Source of the DNA: Clostridium sp.
GTDB lineage: Bacteria > Bacteroidota > Bacteroidia > Bacteroidales > Muribaculaceae
Direction: 5' to 3'
DNA: 32,720 nucleotides
NCBI GenBank assembly: GCA_023666615.1
Contig: JAMPBQ010000016.1
Location: 1-32,720 of the forward strand
Positions within the stretch are counted from its first letter, which is position 1, and each line of letters begins with the position of its first letter. Positions 6,706 to 14,578 of this stretch are shown here, piece after piece. Both the position numbers and the translations under genes were made by a program. Under the pieces are notes generated by a model. The model saw only the letters and a list, made by a program, of their open reading frames with translations, ran no database searches and was not told the origin of the DNA.

Positions 6706-6738
6706 GTAGAGTCACCGTTGTGGTCACGGTGACTCTAC
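6706..6738. repeat. 13-bp-stem hairpin related to copy B
   Basis: Perfect stem GTAGAGTCACCGT / ACGGTGACTCTAC with loop TGTGGTC. The string CGTAGAG..CCGTTGTGGT is shared with the tail of copy B at 5018-5037. It lies 29 bases downstream of the BspA-like gene stop on the minus strand and may act as its transcript end, though no clear T-run follows. Confidence 0.6.
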
Positions 6739-6766
6739 ATCCTATTCGCGAGTCTTTCAACCCACT

Positions 6767-7867
6767 CTAATTAACTAAAATTTTATGTGCTTTCCCATTT
6801 CGCCGAACTATATATATGCCTCCCGCAAGATTTTCATCTTTCAATTTTCGACCATAGCAGTCAAAAACTTCAATAGACGCATCTCTGTCAAACAAAATTT
6901 CATTCACGCCGTTATAATTCATTTCTCTAAAATCCCAAAAAATATCCCAACGAGTTCTGTAATTATCAAGACATCCCATAGGCACATACACTATAGTGTC
7001 AAAAGCCGTGTCGTAAAAAACCATATGGCCTATTCCTGGTGGAACCTTACAATATGAATAAATTGTTTTGAGAGATGAACAACAGGCAAAGGCAAAATCT
7101 CCAATGCCTACAATTGTTTCAGGAAATTTCACGCGTTTCAAATTTGTACAGCGCTCAAATGCGGAACGGTCTACCGTTTTAAAGTTATTGGGCAATATTG
7201 CTTCTTCCAGTTCATAACAATTTGCAAATGCATACTCCTCAATATGTTCAAGATTGTAGGGAAAGTCTATAGACTTCAATTCATAACACTCCTTAAACGC
7301 ACAATAGCTTATTGACGTAATAGATGATCCCAATTTAACTGATTTCAGACTAACACAGTTGAAAAATGTATACGGACTAATAGATGTCAGAGAGTTGCCT
7401 ATTACAACATTAGTCAGCTTAGAGCAATCTGCAAAAGCTGATACCCCAACTTCTGTGACCGAATTGGGTATAATTACATCTGTGAGTGAATTGCATTCAC
7501 AAAATGCATGATGTCCAATTGTTATTATTGAATTGGGAAATTCAATGCTCTCCAATAAAGAACTGCCGCTGAATCCATAATCGCCAATTGAAATCACAGT
7601 ATATTCCGAATCCCCGTCATTTACTTTTGAGGGTATGACAACTGATCCCGAAATTTTTTCCACCGCTGGAATGCTCCCATAACTTTTAGTGCCTACTGTC
7701 TTTGCTTCTTCATCAATAACAGTATAAGTTATGGAATGCCCCTGATAACTATAAGAAAATTCGTACGCATTAGCCAATGTAGACGCATTAAATAAAAAAA
7801 CACAAATAATTATGCCGGTCACACCTATGCTTTGTAGAAATGACGCCTGTATAAATTTCCTACACAT
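6767..7867 (-). CDS. BspA-like leucine-rich-repeat secreted protein
   Basis: A 366-residue secreted protein. A signal segment (about residues 12-34, ending ANAYEF) is followed by a short beta domain and about eight 23-residue BspA/LRR_5 repeats of the form (SLTDVIIPNSVTEVGVSAFADC). Aromatic and Cys residues close each repeat. The C-terminal 40 residues (SIEVFDCYGRKLKDENLAGG, then IYIVRRNGKAHKILVN) look like the Bacteroidetes C-terminal sorting-type tail. Such repeats usually mediate adhesion or protein binding. The gene is clearly AT-richer than the rest of the window: 20 of 60 bases are G/C at 7261-7320, against 38 of 60 at 12001-12060. This points to recent acquisition. It starts 10 bases after the upstream gene's stop, so the two are probably co-transcribed leftward. 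Confidence 0.85.
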   Translation of the reverse strand: MCRKFIQASFLQSIGVTGIIICVFLFNASTLANAYEFSYSYQGHSITYTVIDEEAKTVGTKSYGSIPAVEKISGSVVIPSKVNDGDSEYTVISIGDYGFSGSSLLESIEFPNSIITIGHHAFCECNSLTDVIIPNSVTEVGVSAFADCSKLTNVVIGNSLTSISPYTFFNCVSLKSVKLGSSITSISYCAFKECYELKSIDFPYNLEHIEEYAFANCYELEEAILPNNFKTVDRSAFERCTNLKRVKFPETIVGIGDFAFACCSSLKTIYSYCKVPPGIGHMVFYDTAFDTIVYVPMGCLDNYRTRWDIFWDFREMNYNGVNEILFDRDASIEVFDCYGRKLKDENLAGGIYIVRRNGKAHKILVN

Positions 7868-7877
7868 GCAATATTGA

Positions 7878-8432
7878 TTAATAATTTATCGTTGGGACAG
7901 TGCCTTTTCCCTGACAGGACGGACACCTGTCGTGACTATGTGAAGCAGAAACCTCTCTGCCACATTCCGCGCAATAATGTGTTCCCCCTTGTCCGTATGT
8001 TGGTGTGCTGAATCCAGCAACCCAACCTTTACCGTGACAATAAGAGCATGTTTTCTCCCCTACAATAGATCCGCCGCTATTTCCTGCGGGCGTGGAATAT
8101 CCTGGGTTGAATGGGGCGCCAACCGTTTTCTTAAGAGTGAAATGGATGCGGGTCTTCGCGTCAAATAGCATCATGTTTTGGCCCGTTATGTCAATGGTCG
8201 CTCCAATGTTTCCATTGGAAAAAGCCATTCCCTGTGCGTTTATCCCAGCAGTGGGGAGATTGAATGATTGGTCGCCATACACGACGCTAAGCCCATAGGC
8301 CGACACTACGACAGTACATGGATTCCCGTTGTCGTCTTCATAGAGAAATTGGGCGTTGGAGGTTAATCCTATGACCAACATTACAAGCGCAATGACAATT
8401 CTGAGCGCGTTTCTTTTCGATTTTGCTTTCAT
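7878..8432 (-). CDS. Secreted protein with two CxxCxGxG zinc-ribbon motifs
   Basis: A 184-residue protein with a signal peptide (RIVIALVMLVIGLTSNAQ). Residues about 29-125 are a beta-rich domain I do not recognise. The C-terminal 50 residues hold CSYCHGKGW and CPSCQGKGT, with CAEC between them, spaced like the DnaJ central cysteine-rich domain. J-domain and substrate-binding regions are absent, so it is not a DnaJ. With a signal peptide the cysteines face the periplasm or outside, where zinc binding or disulphides are both possible. It is the upstream partner of the BspA-like gene. A promoter lies about 410 bases upstream (8846-8876), with a broken ORF in between. Confidence 0.7.
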   Translation of the reverse strand: MKAKSKRNALRIVIALVMLVIGLTSNAQFLYEDDNGNPCTVVVSAYGLSVVYGDQSFNLPTAGINAQGMAFSNGNIGATIDITGQNMMLFDAKTRIHFTLKKTVGAPFNPGYSTPAGNSGGSIVGEKTCSYCHGKGWVAGFSTPTYGQGGTHYCAECGREVSASHSHDRCPSCQGKGTVPTINY

Positions 8433-8470
8433 TGATTTTTAGACATTGCCGCGGTCTTCCTCTCGTTGGC

Positions 8471-8677
8471 TTAAATTGGTCTATTATACGTGAAAGCGTA
8501 GGAATCTGTATCTGTTGCCATCCTACCTTTCAAGGCTTCTCGCATTGCCCAATTCATGTCGAACGGCAACACGCAGAAGCCCACGCCTGTATATGCAACA
8601 TTACGATTCGGATACACCTCTCCCGAGGCATTTGTCCGAATACAAGATATTACATATCCACGGGCATCTACCGTTGC
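8471..8677 (-). pseudogene. Probable broken gene remnant upstream of the CxxCxGxG gene
   Basis: On the minus strand a 68-codon frame without a plausible start codon encodes a protein-like string (VDARGYVISCIRTNASGEVY, then AYTGVGFCVLPFDMNWAMRE, ending SYAFTYNRPI and a stop). The frame is closed by TGA at 8678-8680; upstream, another frame stays open without an obvious start. A consensus promoter (8846-8876) points at it. The content looks like the C-terminal part of a gene whose N-terminal region has been lost or frameshifted. I do not recognise the family. The rest of the gene-free stretch 8433-9059 holds only the promoter and the right direct repeat. Confidence 0.4.
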
Positions 8678-8845
8678 TCAACCCTTGACATGAACCTGAA
8701 TTTTGCGAGAATTCTGAAAGGTCAAGAATCAGCGCGGATAAACGCTTTCAAATTATGTCTTGGCATGCCTTGCGGCAAGCCGATTGCTTTGCATCCCGCC
8801 CCTCATCGCCCCAGGACATGGCTTATGCGACGCGGTCTACACTCG

Positions 8846-8876
8846 CAAAGTTAGCTAAAAGTTTTCACGCATACAA
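8846..8876 (-). promoter_or_regulatory. Promoter upstream of the 6767-8432 gene pair
   Basis: On the minus strand TTG (8874-8876), 20 bases, TAACTTTG (8846-8853). The distance to the first intact gene at 8432 is unusually long, which is consistent with a decayed first gene between. Confidence 0.65.
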
Positions 8877-8965
8877 TAACCGCTCCGCCTTTTGGCTAAA
8901 AATTATATTCTTCATTGTCATCAATCTTTCCACAAATTTAGTCATTTTTATTCAATAAAACTCCC

Positions 8966-9051
8966 GTATTGAATAAAAAAACTCTTTTTTATTCAATACA
9001 ACGCAATTATTGAACAAAAAATCTCACAATTTGGATGTTTCTCGCACAATG
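8966..9051. repeat. Right copy of the 85-bp direct repeat; likely terminator of the GH67 gene
   Basis: GTATTGAATAAAAAA-ACTC-TTTTTTATTCAATAC is a 15-bp perfect stem (8966-8999). It is followed by sequence matching 6333-6386 with few changes. It lies immediately downstream of the GH67 stop codon at 9060 on the minus strand, where the T-rich arm could end that transcript. Confidence 0.7.
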
Positions 9052-9059
9052 CGAATTTC

Positions 9060-11198
9060 CTACCTCTTCAGCTTCTCCCTCAGAAGCTCCGCCGAGGGAG
9101 CCTCATAGTTGGATATCCCAAGCGATACGCCCTTCAGGCTGTCAAGGTTGAACACCGGCTGAATCGTCCCCCCAGGCAAAGGCAGCCCATTAAGCTCCTG
9201 GAAATACAGAAGGCACCCGTCGTGCCACCAGTGCGCGTCCCTCTTCTGCGCCTCCAGCCTCTCATGCACATCCGCCCACACCCTCGTCGAAATCTTCCCC
9301 TCAAGGCCGTCCCATGTCGCGCTCATGGCCTCAGCCTCCCTGACGCCACGGTCATAGTGCGAGCAAAGGGCCTCCCAAAGCGTCTTCCCCGAGGCAAGCC
9401 TTTTCTCCCACGCCAAATGGTGAAACCACAACAGAAGCTCCTCAGGGCAGCTGTCCGCATCCCCATAAATCCTTCCCAGCTCCTCAGGGTACTGCCCTGC
9501 CGCGTTGCTCCCCTCGGCGCTGCGGTCAAAGCCTATCCCCGCGCCATCCGCCTGATGGTAATATTTGGGCAGCCAGTCTGCCCTCGCACCCTCCACGTCG
9601 CACCACGGCTCCGGCCCATAATGGTGCCCAAAGGCGAATATGTGGTGCAGCCCCATCGGCATCATATAGTCCACAACCGCCTCGCGGCTCCGCAGCATCA
9701 TGCCCTCAATCTCCGGCAGCGCCGTCGCATCCTCTACCGCCCCCCACTGCGACGCCCATTCATGTGCTATCTCCTCGCTCGTAAGCCCCGGATTCCAGGC
9801 TAGCCGCCCGAAGGCGTACCAATTGGCCTGCGCCATCGGATGCCCCGTCCAGTTTGCGTCGTCTCCGATGTTGGCCACCCCCGCCACGGCCTCCATTCCA
9901 TCCGCTCCCATTATGTCAAAGGTCTCTTTCCACATCGGCGCCAAATACGCCAGGTGGTTGCTGTGCCCAAGGTACTCCTGCGTTATCTGAAATTCCGCCA
10001 TCTTCTTCGTTTTGGGCATCGCCATCAGAAGAGGGCTGATTGGCTCGCGCGGCTGAAAGTCGATGGGCCCGTTCTTAATCTGCACTATCACATTCTCCGC
10101 AAATTCCCCGTCAAGCGGCTGAAATTCATTGTAGGCCTGCTTGGCCCGGTCGGCGTCGTTGGGCGAATAGACGAATGCCCTCCACATCACTATCCCTCCA
10201 TGCTCCTCAAGGGCCTCGGCCAGCATGTTAGCCCCTTCCGCGTGGCTGCGCCCGTAGTCGCAGGGCCCCGGCTGCCCCTCCGAATTCGCCTTCACCAGGA
10301 ATCCCCCAAAGTCGGGTATCATCCCATAAATCTCATCCGCCTTAGCCTTCCACCATTCCCGCACTTCCCCCCTGAGCGGGTCGGCCGTCTCCATGCTGTC
10401 CAGCTGTATGGGCGACGCGAAATTCACCGAAAGATACACCCTCAATCCGTAGGGCCTGAACACATCCGCCAAGGCCGCCGCCTTTTCCAGGTATTCTTTG
10501 CTGAGGATTTTGGCGCTCGCGTTCACGTTGTTCAGCACCGTCCCGTTTATCCCCACCGACGCGCAAGCCCTGGCGTATTGCTCATACCTCGGCGAGATCG
10601 CATGCGGCAGTGAATCCCATTGCCAGAGGCTGCGTCCGGCGTATCCTCGTTCTATCGTCCCGTCGAGGTTGTCCCAGTGGTTCAGGATGCGCCTCCCTAT
10701 CGCCGGGGCCGACACCAATGACTCCTTCTCCCCTATCCGCTCCTGCCTCAGCAGGGCATAGGTCCCGTACAGCAGCCCCAAGTCTGTCGCCGAGCTGATG
10801 CGGCATGCCTTCTCGCCCTCATGCTCTATCCGGTACCAATCACCTTTCCCTTCGTCAACGCGGCCAGTCACTGCGTTCCCAGCTTCATTCCCTCCGCCAA
10901 TGCGGCCAGCCTCTGCGTTCCCGCCGCCGGCAAAGCCTTCTCCGGTCCGGCATAAACCCGAGGCTTCAGCCTCGTCAACGCGCGTCAGCGTCACGGTGTC
11001 CCCGTTCCCGTAATTTTGAAGTTCTCTTACACAAATGGCCAGCGTAGGCGTCATCCCTTCAGGAATTACCACGCTTGCATGCCCTTCACCCGCTGGCAAC
11101 CACAGCTCGCTGCCGTCATATTCTGCGGTTTTTTCGTTGCGGCAGCCCATAGCCGCGGCAACGCCTATCATCATCAGCGCAAAAAATATCCTCTTCAT
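9060..11198 (-). CDS. aguA: GH67 xylan alpha-1,2-glucuronidase, lipoprotein
   Basis: This enzyme releases (4-O-methyl)glucuronic acid from the non-reducing end of glucuronoxylo-oligosaccharides. A lipoprotein signal is visible (MMIGVAAAMGC, Cys19), so it is probably anchored in the periplasm. The GH67 catalytic residues are readable: general acid Glu307 in KANSEGQPGP, and the base pair Asp380 (NGPIDFQ) and Glu408 (ITQEYLG). Their spacing of 73 and 28 residues matches the Cellvibrio enzyme. Length is 712 residues. About 40 Gly/Ala/Glu-rich residues (77-116) look like an in-frame insertion flanked by an 11-base direct repeat in the DNA. It is divergent from an acetylesterase gene, and both fit glucuronoxylan breakdown. 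A -7 box ends only seven bases before the ATG, suggesting a leaderless transcript. Confidence 0.95.
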   Translation of the reverse strand: MKRIFFALMMIGVAAAMGCRNEKTAEYDGSELWLPAGEGHASVVIPEGMTPTLAICVRELQNYGNGDTVTLTRVDEAEASGLCRTGEGFAGGGNAEAGRIGGGNEAGNAVTGRVDEGKGDWYRIEHEGEKACRISSATDLGLLYGTYALLRQERIGEKESLVSAPAIGRRILNHWDNLDGTIERGYAGRSLWQWDSLPHAISPRYEQYARACASVGINGTVLNNVNASAKILSKEYLEKAAALADVFRPYGLRVYLSVNFASPIQLDSMETADPLRGEVREWWKAKADEIYGMIPDFGGFLVKANSEGQPGPCDYGRSHAEGANMLAEALEEHGGIVMWRAFVYSPNDADRAKQAYNEFQPLDGEFAENVIVQIKNGPIDFQPREPISPLLMAMPKTKKMAEFQITQEYLGHSNHLAYLAPMWKETFDIMGADGMEAVAGVANIGDDANWTGHPMAQANWYAFGRLAWNPGLTSEEIAHEWASQWGAVEDATALPEIEGMMLRSREAVVDYMMPMGLHHIFAFGHHYGPEPWCDVEGARADWLPKYYHQADGAGIGFDRSAEGSNAAGQYPEELGRIYGDADSCPEELLLWFHHLAWEKRLASGKTLWEALCSHYDRGVREAEAMSATWDGLEGKISTRVWADVHERLEAQKRDAHWWHDGCLLYFQELNGLPLPGGTIQPVFNLDSLKGVSLGISNYEAPSAELLREKLKR

Positions 11199-11205
11199 AA
11201 TACCG

Positions 11206-11213
11206 CAAAGTTA
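11206..11213 (-). promoter_or_regulatory. -7 element of the GH67 gene
   Basis: TAACTTTG on the minus strand. At the 19-base spacing the -33 position reads GTG instead of TTG. The flanking string (GCTTAACTTTG and an upstream GATAACG) resembles the promoter at 25209-25238. Transcription would start at about 11200, next to the ATG at 11198. Confidence 0.55.
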
Positions 11214-11342
11214 AGCATTCGCGGCCGAAATCCACCGTTATCTTAAAAAAACGTTGTTACTTTTCTTTCCCGCTGCGTTACAATGCCACCTCCATCCCCA
11301 AAATTCCGCCCGCGCCGATAAAAAACGCATTGGATTATTCCC

Positions 11343-11350
11343 TACCTTTG
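11343..11350 (+). promoter_or_regulatory. -7 element of the acetylesterase gene
   Basis: TACCTTTG, with no good -33 match at the usual spacing. The leader to the ATG at 11379 would be about 20 nt. The 180-base divergent region 11199-11378 therefore carries back-to-back promoters for the two xylan genes. Confidence 0.5.
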
Positions 11351-11378
11351 CATATCCGAAAATCTAATAGCTCTAAAT

Positions 11379-13001
11379 ATGCGCATCAACAGAATTTCAG
11401 CCCTCGCCCTTTGCGCCTCTTTGGCCATCGGAGCCTGCGCCGCCCCCAAGCTCCCGTCAATAATCTGCGACAGCATGGTAGTGCAGTACGACCGCCCATT
11501 CGTCGTATGGGGCGCTGCCGACCCCGGCGAAACAGTCCCCCTCGTTCTAAACAATCAAGGCAAGAAAAAGAAACTCAATACCGTGGCCGACGATAGCGGC
11601 CGATGGCAAGCGCAATTCCCCGCCATTGGCGCCGGCCGAGTTTGCGACCTCTCAGTGGGCGATGCCCAGGTGAAGGGCATCGTCGGCGGCGAGGTCTTCA
11701 TATGCTCGGGCCAGTCCAACATGGAGCTCCCCGTCAGCCGCGTCACCGACATGTTTGCCCAAGAGGTTGCCTCATACTCAAATCCTCAAATCCGTCAGTT
11801 CCATGTGCCAAGGGAAATCAGCTTCGCCGGCCCGCAGGACGACATGAAGCCCTCAAAGTGGGTATCGGTCACCCCGCAGCAAGCCCTCAATTTCTCCGCC
11901 CTCGCCTATTTCTTCGCCAAGCAAAGGTACGAAGACACAGGCATACCCGTCGGCATAATCAATTCTTGCTGGGGAGGCACCCCCGTGGAGGCGTGGACCG
12001 CCGCCGACAGCCTCGCGCAATTCCCCCGCGTCCTCGATAAGTACAACGCATACCGCGATGACGCCTTCCGAGCCAACATTAAGGCCGTGGAGGGACGCAA
12101 TTACGCCGCTTGGGACGGCGTCCTCGACCTCACCGACCCCGGCGAAAGCGGCCCCGTCCGATGGAGCGCCGAAAAGGTGGACGACTCCGATTGGCGCCTT
12201 GTCGACATCCTCAGCTCTGATTGGGGAGGCTCATACCAATATCCCGAAAACGGCTCCCACTGGTTCCGCCGCACAGTCACTCTCCCCGATGATTTCGACG
12301 GCGCAGAAGCCATCCTGCGCCTCGGATGCATCGTCGACGCCGATTCTGCGTTCGTCAACGGCAAGAAAGTAGGCTTCACTTCCTACCAGTATCCCCCACG
12401 CATCTACAATGTGCCAAAAGGCACGCTCCACCCCGGCGAAAACACCGTCGCAGTCCGCGTCATAAGCCAAAGCGGACGCCCGCATTTCGTCCCCGAAAAG
12501 CCATACAAGCTCATCGTCGGCGATAAGGAATATGACCTCTCCGGCCAGTGGCGCTATCACAAAGGCGCCCCAATGCCAAAAGGCCCCTCTATGCAGTTCT
12601 ACCATTATTACCCCACCGTCCTCTTCAACCAGATGATCGCCCCCCTCAAGGGCCTCGCCTTCCAAGGCGCCATTTGGTACCAGGGCGAAAGCAACGTCGG
12701 AAACAACAGCTATGCCGAAATGCTCGCCGCCATGATGGGCAACTGGCGCTCATACCTCGGCGACGACTCCATGCCTTTCTATGTCGTGGAGCTCGCCGAT
12801 TTCCTCCACCCCTCTGACGTTAAGGGCAGAAAGGACTGGGCCGACATGCGCCGGATGCAAAAGCGCGCCACCGAGCTCACACATGACGCCTACCTGATTC
12901 AAAACAGCGACTTGGGCGAGTGGAACGACATACACCCCCTCGACAAAAAAACGCCCGGACAACGCATCGCCCGGGCCGTTCTTGAGCATTCTAAGCGTTA
13001 A
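11379..13001 (+). CDS. Sialate O-acetylesterase-like SGNH esterase, probable xylan acetylesterase
   Basis: A 540-residue secreted esterase with a signal peptide (RISALALCASLAIGACAA). Catalytic blocks of the SASA/SGNH family are visible: the Ser in CSGQSNMELP (about residue 114), an INSCWGGTPVEAW block, WYQGESN, and the Asp/His pair in NDIHPLDKKTPGQRIA near the C-terminus. Between them (about residues 250-390) sits a jelly-roll-like insertion (HWFRRTVTLPDDFDGAEAIL). This is the layout of CE20-type acetylesterases that remove acetyl groups from xylan. Annotation pipelines call these sialate O-acetylesterase, but the divergent GH67 gene argues for acetylated glucuronoxylan as substrate. Its stop codon overlaps the converging sirtuin stop by four bases. 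Confidence 0.88.
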   Translation: MRINRISALALCASLAIGACAAPKLPSIICDSMVVQYDRPFVVWGAADPGETVPLVLNNQGKKKKLNTVADDSGRWQAQFPAIGAGRVCDLSVGDAQVKGIVGGEVFICSGQSNMELPVSRVTDMFAQEVASYSNPQIRQFHVPREISFAGPQDDMKPSKWVSVTPQQALNFSALAYFFAKQRYEDTGIPVGIINSCWGGTPVEAWTAADSLAQFPRVLDKYNAYRDDAFRANIKAVEGRNYAAWDGVLDLTDPGESGPVRWSAEKVDDSDWRLVDILSSDWGGSYQYPENGSHWFRRTVTLPDDFDGAEAILRLGCIVDADSAFVNGKKVGFTSYQYPPRIYNVPKGTLHPGENTVAVRVISQSGRPHFVPEKPYKLIVGDKEYDLSGQWRYHKGAPMPKGPSMQFYHYYPTVLFNQMIAPLKGLAFQGAIWYQGESNVGNNSYAEMLAAMMGNWRSYLGDDSMPFYVVELADFLHPSDVKGRKDWADMRRMQKRATELTHDAYLIQNSDLGEWNDIHPLDKKTPGQRIARAVLEHSKR

Positions 13002-13687
13002 CCGCGCTCAGCCAACATTTCCCTCAGTCGCTCAATGCCGGCGGTGGCTCCCATCGGAATCACCGTCACATTGGGCGGCACCATCGCCGGCTTAGGGTCG
13101 ATATAGTACACCGGAGTCCCTGGCTTCACGTATTGCAGCAGGGCCGCCGCCGGATACACCGACAGCGTCGTGCCTATGATCACGAAGATGTCGGCCTCCC
13201 TCACCAGCTCCGTGGCGGGCTCAAAATTGGGCACTGCCTCCTGGAAAAACACTATGTGCGGACGCACATGGTGCCCCTCGATTATCGTATCAGGCGTTGT
13301 CTCGCACGCCTCCGGCCTCAGGGTGTACACCTTCGTCTCGTCGTCTATGGCCCTGGCCTTCATCAGCTCGCCATGCAGGTGCAGCACCTTCTTGCTCCCG
13401 GCACGCTCATGCAGGTCGTCTACATTCTGCGTTATCACATACACGTCATAATCCTCCTCAAGCCCCACCAGCCCATAATGGCCCCCGTTGGGCTTGCAAT
13501 CCAGCAGTTGCTTCCTCCGCGCATTGTAAAATTCATGCACCAGCCCCGGATTGGCCTGGAACCCGTCAGCGCTGCACACCTGCATCACCGGATAATTCTC
13601 CCACAGCCCTCCCGCGTCGCGGAAGGTGCTGATGCCGCTCTCGGCGCTCATCCCCGCGCCGGTCGAAATCACAAGCTTCTTCTTCAT
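12998..13687 (-). CDS. cobB: NAD-dependent protein deacylase, Sir2 family
   Basis: Sirtuins remove acyl groups from lysine using NAD+, producing nicotinamide and O-acyl-ADP-ribose. The N-terminal NAD motif GAGMSAESGISTFRD (residues 10-24), TQNVDDLHERAG (86-97) and the catalytic His105 in LHLHGE are all present, together with GTTLSVYPAA and a late YIDPKP segment. Length is 229 residues. The segment after the catalytic His (ELMKARAIDDETKVYTLRPE) contains one cysteine and no CxxC pair, so the structural zinc site of most sirtuins is missing. It lies downstream of exoA with a 135-base gap filled by ATCCGTGGA repeats. Its end overlaps the end of the converging esterase gene. Confidence 0.93.
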   Translation of the reverse strand: MKKKLVISTGAGMSAESGISTFRDAGGLWENYPVMQVCSADGFQANPGLVHEFYNARRKQLLDCKPNGGHYGLVGLEEDYDVYVITQNVDDLHERAGSKKVLHLHGELMKARAIDDETKVYTLRPEACETTPDTIIEGHHVRPHIVFFQEAVPNFEPATELVREADIFVIIGTTLSVYPAAALLQYVKPGTPVYYIDPKPAMVPPNVTVIPMGATAGIERLREMLAERG

Positions 13688-13705
13688 CTCAATTTCAATT
13701 TAAAA

Positions 13706-13801
13706 AATCCGTGGAATCCGTGGTAAATTCACACCCTCCATCGTCCAGTTTCAAAACTTTCTTCCTAATCCGTGAAATCCGTGGAATCCGTGGTTAATTC
13801 A
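13706..13801. repeat. ATCCGTGGA repeat arrays
   Basis: Two short arrays of a 10-bp unit: AATCCGTGGAATCCGTGG followed by TAAATTCAC (13706-13731), and three units ending GTGGTTAATTCAC (13768-13801). Related arrays occur at 18337-18400 and 25456-25489, with a degenerate one near 6505-6525. The unit and the trailing GGTTAATTC are shared across sites. Confidence 0.75.
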
Positions 13802-13822
13802 CCAATCCGTTCTTCACCATCC

Positions 13823-14578
13823 TCAAAAATCCAATTCAAGCGTCACAGGGCAATGGTCGCTCCCCATCACATCGCATAGTATCTCCGCGCCCTTCAGCCT
13901 CGGCGTCAGCCGCTCCGAAACCAAAAAGTAATCGATGCGCCAGCCTATGTTCTTCTCCCTGGCCCTGAATCGGTAGCTCCACCAGCTGTAGGCCTTCTCC
14001 TTCTCGGGGTAAAAATGACGATAGGTGTCCACAAACCCGTTCTCCAGCAGCCGTCCGAAGCATGTCCGCTCCTCGTCTGTGAATCCCGCGCTGTTGTGGT
14101 TGGTCTTCGGGTTGGCCAGGTCTATGTCATTGTGGGCCACGTTCATGTCCCCGCATATCACCACAGGCTTTTTCTTGTCCAGCCCCTTCACATAGTCCAG
14201 GAAAGCCTTCTCCCACGTCATGCGGTACGGCAGCCTGGCCAATTCATTCTGCGAGTTGGGCGTGTACACGTTCACAAGGTAAAATTCCTCATACTCAAGC
14301 GTCACCACCCTCCCCTCATGGTCATGCTCCTCAACGCCAATGCCCACGGTGTGGCTCAGCGGCTCCAGCCGCGTGAATGTCGCCGTGCCTGAATATCCCT
14401 TTTTCTCGGCATAATTCCAATAGGATTCATACCCGTCAAAGTTCAGGTCAATCTGCCCGGCCTGCAGCTTGGTCTCCTGAAGGCACACAGCGTCGGCGTC
14501 AAATTCCGAAAATATCTTGTCAAAGCCCTTGCCGCAGATTGCGCGAAGGCCATTTACGTTCCACGATACCAGTTTCAT
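13823..14578 (-). CDS. xth: Exodeoxyribonuclease III (AP endonuclease)
   Basis: This enzyme cleaves DNA at abasic sites and degrades duplex DNA 3' to 5' in base-excision repair. The exonuclease-endonuclease-phosphatase fold is clear: [13 protein letters not shown] at the N-terminus, metal-binding Glu35 in [14 protein letters not shown], the Asp/Asn pair in [26 protein letters not shown], and the catalytic GSDHCPV near the C-terminus. Length from the chosen ATG is 251-252 residues, normal for the family. The frame extends four codons further upstream, but the ATG at 14578 begins the conserved MKLVSWN and overlaps the aroC stop as ATGA. It is the last gene of the pepT-miaA-ybaK-aroC cluster before the sirtuin. 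Confidence 0.95.
   Translation of the reverse strand: MKLVSWNVNGLRAICGKGFDKIFSEFDADAVCLQETKLQAGQIDLNFDGYESYWNYAEKKGYSGTATFTRLEPLSHTVGIGVEEHDHEGRVVTLEYEEFYLVNVYTPNSQNELARLPYRMTWEKAFLDYVKGLDKKKPVVICGDMNVAHNDIDLANPKTNHNSAGFTDEERTCFGRLLENGFVDTYRHFYPEKEKAYSWWSYRFRAREKNIGWRIDYFLVSERLTPRLKGAEILCDVMGSDHCPVTLELDF

Noticed and set aside
6181-6766. Possible insertion-sequence remnants because of many inverted repeats
   Set aside because: No transposase-like frame or paired terminal repeats enclosing one; the palindromes are terminators and small dispersed hairpins.
8423-8854. A 143-codon plus-strand frame
   Set aside because: Antisense to the promoter and to the protein-like minus-strand remnant; Cys/His-rich translation without any domain feel.
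9840-10613. A 257-codon plus-strand frame
   Set aside because: Antisense shadow of the GH67 gene, whose catalytic residues are intact on the minus strand.
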